Shown here: piece by piece, positions 38,000 to 49,078 of the stretch
Layout of the letters: each line of letters opens with the position of its first letter
Numbering within the stretch: the first letter of the stretch is position 1
Made by a program: the position numbers and the translations under genes
The notes under the pieces: generated by a model
Databases searched by the model: none
What the model saw: the letters and a program-made list of their open reading frames with translations, nothing else
What the model was told of the DNA's origin: nothing
Assembly: GCA_013399115.1 (NCBI GenBank)
Contig: VXAA01005175.1
Coordinates: forward strand, 182,595 to 246,594
Direction: 5' to 3'
Length of the DNA stretch: 64,000 nucleotides
From: Anseranas semipalmata
Taxonomy: Eukaryota; Chordata; Aves; Anseriformes; Anseranatidae

Positions 38000-39135
38000 G
38001 CAGGCTATGGATGACATGATCAAAATGAGATGTAGGATATCAGGCATGGTTGTGGATAAGTACAGATTGTTTAGAAAGAATAGGCAGGGAAGAAGAGGGG
38101 GTGTTTATGCTACATGTAAGTAACTTTTTGACTATGCAGAGCACCAGCATACAGCCAAGACATGGCTGTCAAAACTCTGGAAAGAACACTGGTGTTGTGG
38201 TGGTGATAGTTTGTTACCAACCACCTCGTCAACAGGATGCAGAAAATGAGGGCTGGCAGCCAGAGAACTTCTAGTAATGGGTGAAAACAGTAAATCTGAA
38301 ACACTTGATGCCTTTTTGCCTCACATTTCATGAGCAAAATGTTCTTGCAGATTCCCATGAGTGCCAGACTTTTGGGAAGGAGAAAGGTAGCTAATAGTAG
38401 GGACTACAACAGTTTAGAGATCTCTCAGAAAAGTTGGATGTATTCTAATCCAGGATGATGCTGGATGTTGCTGGACCTAGATGATGTGTATGCTAGGCTT
38501 TTATGACTCATTAAAAGTCATGGTTATCAGGAGTGGTTCCTGACAGTTGCAAAATCTAACCAACTCAGGATATTCTATGATTCTATGATTATACCCATTC
38601 TCCTACAATGCAAAAAGGAAAATCCAGGGATCCAGGGCTTCAGTCTCCATAAAAATTGTTGAGTATGTACTTCCACCTTTTCTAAACATGTTACAGACAA
38701 GAAAATATCCAAAAGAGACTATGTGAATTTACCAAAGTTAGACCAAACTTGATCAACCTGATTGCCCTCAGCATTAAAATCACTGGCTTTGACGACAAGT
38801 GGAAAACAGTCAGTTTAATGTACCTTGAATAGTCCTTTCATAAGTGCTTGTGACACAGTCTACTGTTTCTATTCCCACTTATAAGCCAAGGAAGCATGGG
38901 TAGACAAATGCATTATTAAATGGTTCAAAAATCACCTTAACCACTTGCCTCAAAAAATACTAATCAAAGGGCTGGCAATCAGCTGGTGACTACTGACAAG
39001 CAGAGTACACCAGTTTATATTGGGGCCAACATTTTTCAATATCTTCATAAAACAGAATGCACACTCAGCATGTGACGTCATGGACTAGACAGGAAGTAGC
39101 AGGGCTGGACACACCTGTAGGATGGTGACTGAGAA
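38000..39135 (+). mobile_element. Old CR1 LINE fragment: endonuclease and reverse-transcriptase regions
   Basis: At about 38050-38270 translation gives LFRKNRQG and VVVIVCYQPPRQQDAENEG, matching the CR1 endonuclease stretch that normally reads like '(V)GVYYRPP(D)Q'. The linker to the reverse transcriptase follows (38400-38555). After a short interruption come the tokens expected for the finger and palm region: TACCCATT, GATCAACCTGATTGCC, then at about 39000-39050 the decayed equivalent of the PQGSVLGP..LFNIF motif (TATTGGGGCCAACATTTTTCAATATCTTCAT). Frames are broken throughout and the 3' end is missing, so it is long dead. The outer limits are approximate. Confidence 0.8.
38556..38590 (+). 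mobile_element. Very short CR1 3' tail nested inside the older CR1
   Basis: CCAACTCAGGATATTCTATG followed by ATTCTATG is the terminal ~35 bases of an avian CR1, ending in the 8-base tail units. It sits in the linker between endonuclease and reverse-transcriptase sequence, where the host copy should simply continue. The host CR1 resumes at TACCCATTCTCC. The simplest reading is a severely 5'-truncated second insertion. Confidence 0.6.
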
Positions 39136-42049
39136 AGTATGCTTCAATGTAAGGCAACAGAAACTATGAGGAATAGTTGGGTGGAGAACTCACAACATAT
39201 TACTTTTTGGAATACATTTTGCGGGTTTTCAGAGTGCTCTTGGTAGGAGTATCTCCATGATAAAGCTATACAGGTTACCTGAAGTTGTGCACAGAATACA
39301 TCGCAAAATCTAGCCAAAATTACACATTTAAGTTCCTCTCTTGATACCTTCATGTGTGCATCAAAGACTTTATGTTACGGCCCGTGAGGGATTTGGCTTC
39401 AAAATGTTCTTAGTGGCAATGTACAGCATATGACATCATAGGTGCAGCTAAAAGTACTAGAATACTTCTGATGCAATGCATGTAGTGACTTTTATTTCTA
39501 TCATCTGTTAATATATTATTTAGAAATTTAAACTATATCTGTTAGATAAGTTTCAGTGTATTGTGCTCATATTTTCCTTGAGAAGAATACTGTGACTGTC
39601 ATCACCACTTTTGGAAATAATTAGCCAGATGTTAACTTCAATTTTGACACTCGGAAATATGAAAGACATATCAAATTGGCACTAAAATTTGAACTCCCTC
39701 CCCCCCCAAAAAATAAAAAAATAATAAGTTCGTTCATAAAATGATTGTGGATCAATCAGAGCAGTAAATTCTGGAGTTTTTAAAGGAGAACTAGAAAAGC
39801 CTCAAAGAAAGACATGGGGTCAAAATTATTTTTCAGCTACCTGAAAAAGATTTCAGGATCCTGGCAAAGGTAAATGTTAGAAACAGTTTAGAGGTTCTGA
39901 ACTCCCATTTCAGAGAGACATCTTGCTAGAGGGCAGAGAACAATGCCTAATTCCATGCAAGAGATGGTCTGAAATATATCCTTCTTCTGAGACCATCCAC
40001 CTGTGCTCTCTTTGAATTCATGCTGGCTGGTGTGTATAACAGTCTTGGTGCCCAACTTTTCCTTATTCTGCATTTAGCACAGTTAGCATTTCTTGTAAAT
40101 TCTGTTCCTGAAGTTGGATTTTTTTCAGGGATGAATGCCTGTTCTTGAACATATACTGTCTGATTGAGGTACACAGAAAATAAGTCATGGCTCAGAAGTT
40201 GAGTTCATTGGTGTCAGAGTTTGAATTTGTCCACTGAGGTCCAGTGTTTCATTTCTTGTCTAATCCAATGAAATTGTTGTATACAAAGAGACTACTGATT
40301 TGACTTCAGATATCATTCTAAAATATTACAACCTGTAACATAAAGCATGAAAAAAATCCAGCATTTGCAAATGGCAAAGTGATCTCTTTAGTTTCAGCAT
40401 TTTGCTATCTCCCTAATGTTCTTTTGACTTAGAAGCATTTCCAGAGTCTGCAGTAAGAAATAAAAGTGAAATATTTAGGTTATTCCTTTAAAACTAAATC
40501 AAACCAAATCAAACTCATGAATTAAATGAGTGAATATCCGTTAAAAGAAACTTTGCCCTGCAATTTTGTTTCTATACTACACAGAACCACCACTATAGCA
40601 AGTTTTAAGCAAACATGTCATCTTTCTCTTGCTGACAGTCTGACTCAGATTCTATTATTTTATTTTAATAAACAATATGGCAAAGTTTGTTTGATAAAAT
40701 TAATATCTCTGCTTGGCATATAGAACATTCCTAGAGAAAGTCCTGCTGAAATTCACGAATGCAAGCATATTCCATAACCACTTGTCTTGAATTATAATTG
40801 AAGCATTCAAGAATGATTCAAACATAAACTATTACTTACTGTAGTATAAAAAATGTAAATAGATTTGTACATGAATCATTAATTCAAGTCAGAATTGAGA
40901 GTCTTGGGTTGTAAACGGAAGAGAAACTACTCTTTTAACTCTTAGCTTACTTGTAGGAAAAAAAAAAAACCAACAACAAAAGAATATAGATGGACATTTT
41001 TTTTTTCTGGTGAGACCGATGTACAGCACTATGTTTTAATTTCATCATTAGTTTGCACGATGACTATTGTCAATAGCTCCATAAACACTTAAGGATTGTT
41101 CCAGATATTCTATAAATACACACTGAGGACTCAAATTAGGTCACTTTACTGCCACCATGGAATGCTTAGTCAGAGAAATATCACAATGGATTAAATGTCC
41201 TTGTAACAGCTATAGTAGAAGTTATTTCTGTATGGAGGTATTTGTTACAAAGGGAGGAAAATAGCATGCACTTAGACATTTGAAATGCACATGGCAGGAA
41301 ATGAGAAGACAGAGTATCAATGGAAACCGAACTCTTCTTGTTTCTCTGAAATGATACCCAGCACACCTAAATAAGTACAAGGGGAAAATTAGTACTTTCT
41401 GACAGTTTCTGATGGGTTTATGTGTTATCTCATGCAAATAAGGTATATAAGCATGATGGAGCCCAGTGATATCCAATGGGAACAATCTATGAGGCAAAAA
41501 TGTTCCTTTGAAATAGCAAATATTTTTGTTCCTGTTACTGTTTTTAATATGAGAATTTAGAGTCTCACATAAAGCAATAACATTTTCAGTAAGAATTACT
41601 CATGCAACAACCAGAGTTGGCAACTGTATATCTGAAACTTCAAGCAAACATACTTTCATACTATTACTATACTACTAATATTATTTGTTAGTAATTGTAA
41701 AATGAGTTTACAGAGGAGGTCGGTATTGTCTTCATTCACAGAGAAGGCCAATTTTTCTATTCAGATTACATAACTTGTTTCTGCTTCTCTGGTAAGGCAG
41801 TGGCAGAACTGAAAAGGAAACCTCAAACCTCCTCTATTTATTCTGCAATATATCACGACTGCTTTACAGTGAAAAAAGATACTTTTTCTGAGGTTACAGA
41901 AGTCTTTGTTCTGTAAAATGTGTGGACTATCTTCAAATCTTAGAAATTAAACGTTAGAATAAACATCAAAATATCTGCATATGTGAATTTGATATCTTCC
42001 TAACTCATTTTCTTCAAAATTTAATTTATTTTGGGAAACCCCATAAGAT
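39136..42049. other. Unique AT-rich sequence, nothing recognised
   Basis: An A tract lies at 40958-40969 and a T tract at 40997-41006. The minus-strand frames at 39888-40174 and 41181-41497 overlap each other in different frames and lack motifs. Confidence 0.5.
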
Positions 42050-42285
42050 TATACCTTTAGTCAGTTGAGCTCAGCTGTCCTGGCTGTGTTCCCTGCCAAA
42101 TTCTTGTGCACCCACAGCCTCCTCGCTGGGGGGCAGTGTGAGAAACAGAAAAGGCCTTGATGTTGTGCAAGTACTGCTCAGCAATAGGTGTGTTATCAAC
42201 ACCGTTTTTCATCGCAAATCCAAACCATAGCAACATATGAGCTACTGTGAAGGAAATTAACTCTATCCCAGCCAAAACCAGTACA
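42050..42285 (-). mobile_element. Truncated LTR of an avian endogenous retrovirus (U3 part)
   Basis: Read on the minus strand from 42285, the sequence begins TGTACTGGTTTTGGCTGGG and continues with blocks I recognise from a very common bird LTR: GATAGAGTTAATTT, GTGTTGATAACACA, TACTGCTGAGCAG..TTGCACAAC, AAGGCCTTTTCTG and CAGCCAGGACAGCTGA. The 5' boundary (TG) is retained, but the copy stops after about 235 bases, before the promoter, R and U5 parts. No internal retroviral sequence adjoins it, so it is a truncated solitary LTR. I believe the family is ERVL-like, but the family name is from memory and uncertain. The 107-codon minus-strand frame across it is not a gene. Confidence 0.7.
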
Positions 42286-45200
42286 GGGATTAACTGGATT
42301 GTACAGAATGACAGATATTTAAAAAATAAATCCTTCTGGGAAGAAAATCCTTGGAGTCTTCTAAAAATTGATACATCCACTAACCTTCAGACTATTCCAG
42401 TTGAATAGTTTTCTTTATTATCTTAATTAAGAAGAAATAGGAATGTTACAACAGTATGCTGCCTTCTGCTTCTTGCATAATAAATGTAATAATAAAACAG
42501 TATCATTTAGTCGCCGCACACACACACACATACACACGTGCTTTCTCAGAATACCTGCTGAAACACAGAAGGCAGTGAAGTCCACTAATGTACTTGTCAC
42601 CTACTTTAAAGAATGATGAATTATTTTAAAATGCATCATTTTTTTTATAGTTCTTCATCTTTGAGAACAAATTTGAAAGTGAAATTTTCCAGTGTTTCAC
42701 TGAGATTTGGACTGAGCTTTCTGTATTCATCTATTTTACCTAACAATGGGTATCTATTTTTCTTTCTTTTTTTTTTTTTAATGTAAGATTTTTTTTAACT
42801 TTGACATTGTATTTTCATTGCAATGTTTGATATAGTCAAATATTTTTCTGTTCCCTTTTCTAAGAGAATTTTCATCTTATAAATAACATTTTTTCATTCA
42901 GTTTATTGGCTAAAAGACCAAATGAACTGTTTGAGGAAATAAATGTGCATCATTTATCTTTCTCTGTCACAAAGAGTTAATATGAAAAATTAACTTTTTT
43001 TCTCTGGGATGACAAATTTTACCTTCATTTTTGCTTCCTTACTTTCCGTTTCAAACATGTGTTATTTTAAATTGAAAACAGTTGTATCTCACTATGGTGG
43101 CAGACATCTTCAGCTGGGTCATATGACCCCTGGGTGCAAGCAATCTGTACATGCACTACTTTTTCCTAAAGACTCTCTATTATTGCCCCTTCACTGCTGC
43201 TAGAACTGTATGTGTCCTGGCAGCAGTTTTCTATGCAATGTCCATTCAGATGAAACATCAGGACATCATACCTCTGCCAGTTTTGTACTGGATGAAGTCA
43301 TTTCACAGATGTACAGTATCTGCTTGTGTAGTCTTTTCAAAGAAATAATTTTGCTTTGCAAGCTGCTTCTCTGAATTATATTAAGAGCAAAGGACTGATT
43401 TAGAGGCTGGTCTCTTTGTGCCTCTTAGTAAATGCAGAGGGGCTACATTCAGTCATGTTTCATCAAAGCCACTCCCTGCTGAATCCAGTCTCCTTACATT
43501 ATACTTTGGTAAATGAGACATACAAGGAAAATGGAGGAGCTCTGAATTTTTAATCCTTGAATTTCCCAGCTGAACAAACTACAAAGGTTCTAGATTGTTT
43601 CAGGTTTCACAAAGTAGTGTCCTGCCATTCCTGCACGGAACTCTGCATAGTTTAAAGAATGAGCTCACAAATTCACTTGTATCACTGTTGTTAATAAAAA
43701 TGAATGGTTTTATAACTCTTTTTATTGACGATGATTTTGAGCAAATGATCGATTTATTTAGACTCTTTGGACATTACATTCAATTTTAGTTCTATGTGGG
43801 AGAACATATTTGAAAAAAAGTACTCCTTGTTCTGTCTCTTTTCATGAATAGGGGAGGAATTAGTATAGTGGTTACTAATTCCTATACACCTAGAGTATGC
43901 CTGGCAAGGCTCAGACATAAAACAATCATAATATGCTCAGTATGTCTCACTTCTTTGCTGAAAGTTTTTTATGAATAATCAAAAATAAAAACAACAATAA
44001 CAAAAAAGTCCAGAAGTAAGCCATCAATAGGCACAATGCAAAGGTTTCTTTAGATATGTCTACTTGAATTCCTAGAAAACTTTTTTTTTCCTCACACAGC
44101 TTCTTCTGCACTTTCTTTTTATTTCACTGCATGTCACATACAGAAATACACATGCACAGAGATCTAAACAAGAGGAAGAATGGTTATGGTTGGTTTTATG
44201 AAAAGTATAGCTAGAATTGTAGACTGATGTTCGAGTTTGTTTCCAGAATCAAAAAGGCTGAGACGCTTGCCACAGAATCCTCTGCATCCTTTCCAGAAAC
44301 AAGTGAGAAAAGGAGGAATCTGTGAGCAAAGTGGTATCCATACTTTCCAGGTTCCAGAGGTCCAAAACCATATTTTAAAAGTCTCACAGAATTATGTTGG
44401 TACTCTTTACACATTACACAAGGAAATGCACAGGAAAAATCTGCTAAACTAGCTATACCTCTTGACTAGTCTTAAACTCTGTCTTGGCTTCAAGGTATTG
44501 TACCTACCAGCACTAATTGTGTCATATTGTCAAAGGATATGACTGTCATAAGATCAAATTTAAAGGAAAATAAAAAATCTTCTTGCTAATTACAAAAAGA
44601 AAAGCAGTCTTAGAAATCAAATAATAATTTGCATATCTGAGAGACATTTTCAAACACTTTGTATATTTTATAGTTGGAGAGAATGAAAAAAAGTTTCTTT
44701 GTTACTAAATGTTTTTTGACCCTGTGATCTTTCCTCTCAAAAAAGAGTAAAACATTTGCAAAAGCTTTCCTTATACATGTATTTTCAGAAATGTTGTCTT
44801 GTTACTGTGTATGTTTCCGTGACTCCATCTGAGGTAGAGAGGAAGAAGTTATCATGTTCACAGCTTCTGTCTGCATAGATTGTACACATTAAAGACTGAC
44901 TCGTATATAGAAAGAATTAATTTGGGACAGCTGAACCAGTTTTCAGTCCTGCAGTCTGCCTTTCTTTCTCCCGCCAGGCACATTAATGTAAAGTGTATTA
45001 AAGTTAGTGCCGGTTTATGTTAGCATAATAGTCTGTAAACTATGATGGTTCATCAACATCCATATCTTACATCCTGCTCAGACATCCCTGCTGTGGAAGT
45101 GTAAATTTATGGCAGAGAAGTGGGATGGAGAACTGGGGATGGTAACCACTGTAGTTAGACAAATTTAAGCCAATACTGTAAATGAGTCAGAATTCCTAGC

Positions 45201-45397
45201 TAGAACACAACACCTCCTAAACTTCATTGTAACTGGCATGTTCTGTTTTGAAAACACAGGTGATGTCTGGTTGAGTTTATTCCCTGGACATAACAGGGAT
45301 AGCTATATTCAACAATATTGTAGTGCGTGCATTGGTTTACATTCTTGAAATGTAGTTCATACAAGTTTAGCTAGATCCACTGATTTGTTCATGTCAT
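42286..45397. other. Unique AT-rich sequence with short simple repeats
   Basis: A (CA)n run lies at 42516-42538 and a T tract at 42767-42779. The frames at 43009-43348 and 44211-44452 are short, partly antisense to each other and unrecognised. Confidence 0.5.
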
Positions 45398-45492
45398 CTT
45401 TTTCTTTTTCTTTTTCTTTTTCTTTTTCTTTTTCTTTTTCTTTTTCTTTTTCTTTTTCTTTTTCTTTTTCTTTTTCTTTTTCTTTTTCTTTT
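45398..45492. repeat. Pure (CTTTTT)n hexanucleotide array, 15.8 copies
   Basis: Ninety-five bases of CTTTTT units with no interruption that I can see. The strand is all-pyrimidine and each unit is mirror-symmetric (CTTTTTC), so the whole array is a polypyrimidine-polypurine mirror repeat. Its purity suggests that it is young and length-variable. Confidence 0.97.
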
Positions 45493-45955
45493 GTTAATGC
45501 TTGAATGTCATTTAAGCCCCCTTCCAGGCATCCAGTAGAGCTATAACCCTAGAAAAAGCAAAACTTCATAGACTGTTAATAGAAACATTAAAAATGAAAT
45601 AAGAATGATGAATGAGTAACTAGTAATATAATGAAAACAAATCAGTGTTCAGAGAATGGTGCATGAAATATATTTGCCAAAACTAATGTATGACTATTTT
45701 TGAGTGACAAAACAATATAGAGATCTGGAGATACTAACATATTTTAAGGAAGTTAATATTAAAACAAAATGAACTTTTTGTTGTTTTGTCAAATCTAAAC
45801 TAAAATGACCTGAAGAAAACACGCCTATGTTCTATGAGTGACACACAACTCTACTGACAGCATTAGAAAATATGGGCACACATGTAAAATACTGATCTGT
45901 TACTTCTAGGAGGTACTGAAGTACCCCATTATAAGACTGTTTGAATACATGTGAC
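45493..45955. other. Unique AT-rich spacer between hexanucleotide array and CR1
   Basis: Nothing recognised. The CR1 homology on the right begins abruptly near 45956. Confidence 0.5.
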
Positions 45956-46945
45956 AGTGCTCACTGTTAGCTTTTCATCCACCAGAACCCCCAAGTCCCT
46001 CTCTGCAGGGCTGCTCTCAATGAGTTCTTCTCCCAGTCTGTACTCATGTCTGGGATTGCCTGACCCAGGTGCAGGACCTTGCACTTGGCCTTGTTGAACC
46101 TCATTAGGATCACATGGGGACACTTATCTAGCTTGTCCAGGTCCCTCTGGACGGCATCCCTTCCTTCTGTTGTAGCAGCTGCACCACTCAGCTTGGTGTC
46201 ATTTGCAAACTTGCTGAGGATGTACCTGATCCCACTGTCTATATCACTGATAAAGATATTAAACAGTACCGGCCCCTAGACAGACCCCTGAGGGACAACC
46301 CTTGTCACCAGCCTCCACCTGGACATAGAGCCATTGACCATAACTCTCTGGGTGCGGCCTTAAAGCCACTGAATGGTCCACCTTTAATAAATTTCTCTCT
46401 AATTTGGAGATCAGGATGTCATGTGGGACAATGTTGAAGGCCTTACAGAAGTCCAGGTAGATGACATTGGTTGGTCTTCCCTTGTCAACTGATGCAGTCA
46501 CTCTATCACAGAAGGCCACCAGATTGGTCAGGCACGATTTGCCCTTGGTGAAGGTGTGCTGGCTGTCTTGGATCACCTCCTTGTCCTGCATGTGCCTTGA
46601 CATTGCTTCCAGGAGGATCTGTTCCATGATATTCCCAGGCCCAGAGGTGACACTCACTGGTCTGCAGTTCCCCAAGTCCTCCTTTCTACCCTTTTTAAAA
46701 ATGGGAGTGATGTTTCCCTTTTTTCCAGTCACTGGGGACTTCGCCTGACTGCCATGACTTCTCAAATATGATGGAGATTGGCTTGGCAACTCCATCAGCC
46801 AGTTCCCTCAGGACCCTGGGATGCATGTCATTGGGCCCCATAGACTTGTAGCTGTTCAGTTGCATCAGGTGGTCTCAAGCCTGCTCTTTGCTTACAGTGG
46901 GAGGGACTTTGCTCCCCCAGCTCTCACCTAGAGGTTCAGGGACTC
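45956..46945 (-). mobile_element. CR1 LINE fragment on the minus strand, reverse transcriptase, lacking the 3' end
   Basis: Reading right to left, the copy starts in the linker before the reverse transcriptase (near 46945), covers the finger and palm region and ends in the C-terminal region at VLVDEKL near 45956. The C-terminal block before that end ([20 protein letters not shown]) is very close to avian CR1. CR1 thumb and 3' untranslated sequence and the ATTCTATG tail are missing. It is dead: the frame is broken between the two parts and the catalytic motif is altered. The left limit is sharp; the right limit is uncertain by some tens of bases. Confidence 0.93.
46259..46795 (-). pseudogene. 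CR1 reverse-transcriptase open frame (178 codons), decayed
   Basis: The longest open frame in the window. It contains, in order, [15 protein letters not shown] (finger region), [29 protein letters not shown] and [18 protein letters not shown], the reverse-transcriptase A motif with its Asp. A frameshift in the region of the connecting loop (after about 46390) puts the following CR1 sequence out of frame. The catalytic box that should read FADD lies beyond the end of this frame at 46195-46209 and reads FANDT, so one of the two metal-binding Asp residues is lost. In CR1 this protein copies the element RNA at the nicked target. Here it cannot be functional. Confidence 0.9.
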
Positions 46946-49062
46946 ATTCCCTGAATACAGATCTGGATACTGACTCTTCAGGACAGAGTCTATTGAACAG
47001 TATGCTTAGTCACTGATAGTGTAGGTTAGCCCCACTCTGAATACTTCCTTTCAAACTTTAATGCAATTTGAAGGCACTAAATGGATTTTACAGAGTAAGA
47101 CCTTGATCATATATCTTGCTGAGGAGAGTCAGCATGTCTGCTGAAGGGATTTCCTGCTCCAGCCAGCCCGCAACTGCACGTCTCCATCCCTCATAAGATA
47201 CTAGTTTTCGCTCAGATCTGCTAGGTGACCTATTTGAACGGGTATCCTTTGACCTATTTCAGTCAAAAATTGCAAAGTTAGTCTAACAAGCACAGTTTTG
47301 CTAACACTATTCATTTGGACAGAAACAAATAAGGGAGCATTTACAAATCAGCTTAGCAGATAGATTGGAGGGGACAAAAACCTCCCAATGGACACAGTGA
47401 CAAGCAGCTGGCATGGTGAAAGCTTTCAATGACACAGCTACAGTGGCCCTGTGTGTAAGAAAGATAATGTAACAAACCAGACAAAACCAAATTTGCTTTA
47501 TTCTTTCTGGGAAAAAGGCTACCTTTATGAATTGTCAGGTAAAGATACTATGCAAAAATGAAGTTGGCCACCATAAGCTGGGAGTTTAGGATTTTCTTTA
47601 AGCAACAACAGACTTATAAGTCTTTAAAGACAGAAGACATCGTAAACATCATTGAGCCTGAATTCTTGTAGACAGTATACCTTTTAACAGTCATTAATTG
47701 AGGGAAACAACACTGCAAAATTCACATAGCATTTGAAAAGCTGACTTGCATACCGTTGAAAATGCTCACTTGATTTTATGAGGAGTCTGGGACACACACG
47801 AGTGAAAAATTTACTGTTTTAATTCTTTGTCTCTTTTTAATAGGGATTTACTATAACAAGGTTAGATGTGTTCTGAATTTACAAGTTTTCTTCAAAAACT
47901 TTTTGCAGAAAATCCAAAACATGCAAATATTTGCACTGTTTATATATAAAAAGGAGTTTTCAACTGCACTGTTGATGTTTCATCATTGAAACACAGAGGT
48001 TAAAGCTGAATATTAACCTGCTTAATTGTGCATATTTTAGCTCTTATACCACACAGGATACTGTATGCAAAGTATCCTGCTGTTCAAAGACCTCCATAAC
48101 ACTGTGCACAATAAGGAAGGTTAATGACTCTAGAATTTCCTGGCATTTGCCAGACTAAAACAGACCTTTAAAGCAGTGTTCATGCAGGTTTTGTTGTGTG
48201 AAAGATAATGTTGTGGGAATTAGGTCTGAGTAAAAGAATTAACATTTCTCAGCCTTAAGGAAGTGCCAGGAAAGTGTTTGGGATGATGGCAGAAATAGGC
48301 AGGGTGCTACTTTCTGCACCAAGCTCACCAGCACTGGCATGCTGACCTCTCCTGGTGTTGAACGCTGAGACCCTGTTTCTCACTGTGGGCTGAACCTCTG
48401 GATCTGAACAACTGTGCTGGAAAATCTCGCAGTTGTTCCACTTCACTTGGTCACAGCTTGACTGTTCAAAGCAGCACAGAAAATAAGCAGCCAATCATCA
48501 GCTTCAAGCTTTTGATAAAGACTGTTTTTTATTTTTATTTTTTTGGCTTCCGATGTAAATCTGACTTTAGCAAAACAAATTTAACAAGTGGAAAAGTGTG
48601 CAATAGCCTAGCCACTGTTTTCAGTTCCTGAAGTTAGTGTAGAGGCCTAGACGTATGCAAGCTGTTCCGTCTGAAGCATATGGCCTGGTGTGCCGCTTTT
48701 ACAGATCCAGCATATTTTGCATTTTTTACAATATGACATATGGGTTGTGCTTCAGATTTTTAAAGTCTTGTAGTTCTAAGGAAATCTCTGTCTGTACTGT
48801 CACACCCAGCTGGGGGATGGGAAGCTGGGTGAGCCATACAAATCAAAAAATCTTATGGCTCCTTGGAAAAAAGAAACCAAGACTGTTGCACCACCACTAA
48901 GCAATTAACAGGCACTGTCCTGGACTGTTAATGTAACAGAGGGCTGAATGTCAGCCCCTGTCATGTAGTTTGCCACTGTGAGTACTGTTTATCCTTTGCC
49001 TTCCTCTGTATAAACGGTGCCCTATAGCTAAGCTGAAATGGTCTCCAGGTGATTGAAAAGCA
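46946..49062. other. Unique sequence, nothing recognised
   Basis: The frames at 48255-48494 (-) and 48655-48900 (+) have no recognisable domains. Some further, older CR1 sequence adjoining the right end of the minus-strand copy cannot be excluded. Confidence 0.45.
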
Positions 49063-49078
49063 TTTTTTTTTTTTTTTT
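49063..49078. repeat. Homopolymer T tract (16 T)
   Basis: Simple repeat; no retroposon body is recognised next to it. Confidence 0.9.

Noticed and set aside
39073..39080. Perfect TGACGTCA site
   Set aside because: It lies within the decayed CR1 fragment, where it is most likely a chance motif.
42057..42380. 107-codon minus-strand frame
   Set aside because: It lies across the truncated LTR and its flank; LTR sequence is non-coding here.
46461..46748. 95-codon plus-strand frame
   Set aside because: It is the antisense shadow of the CR1 reverse-transcriptase frame.
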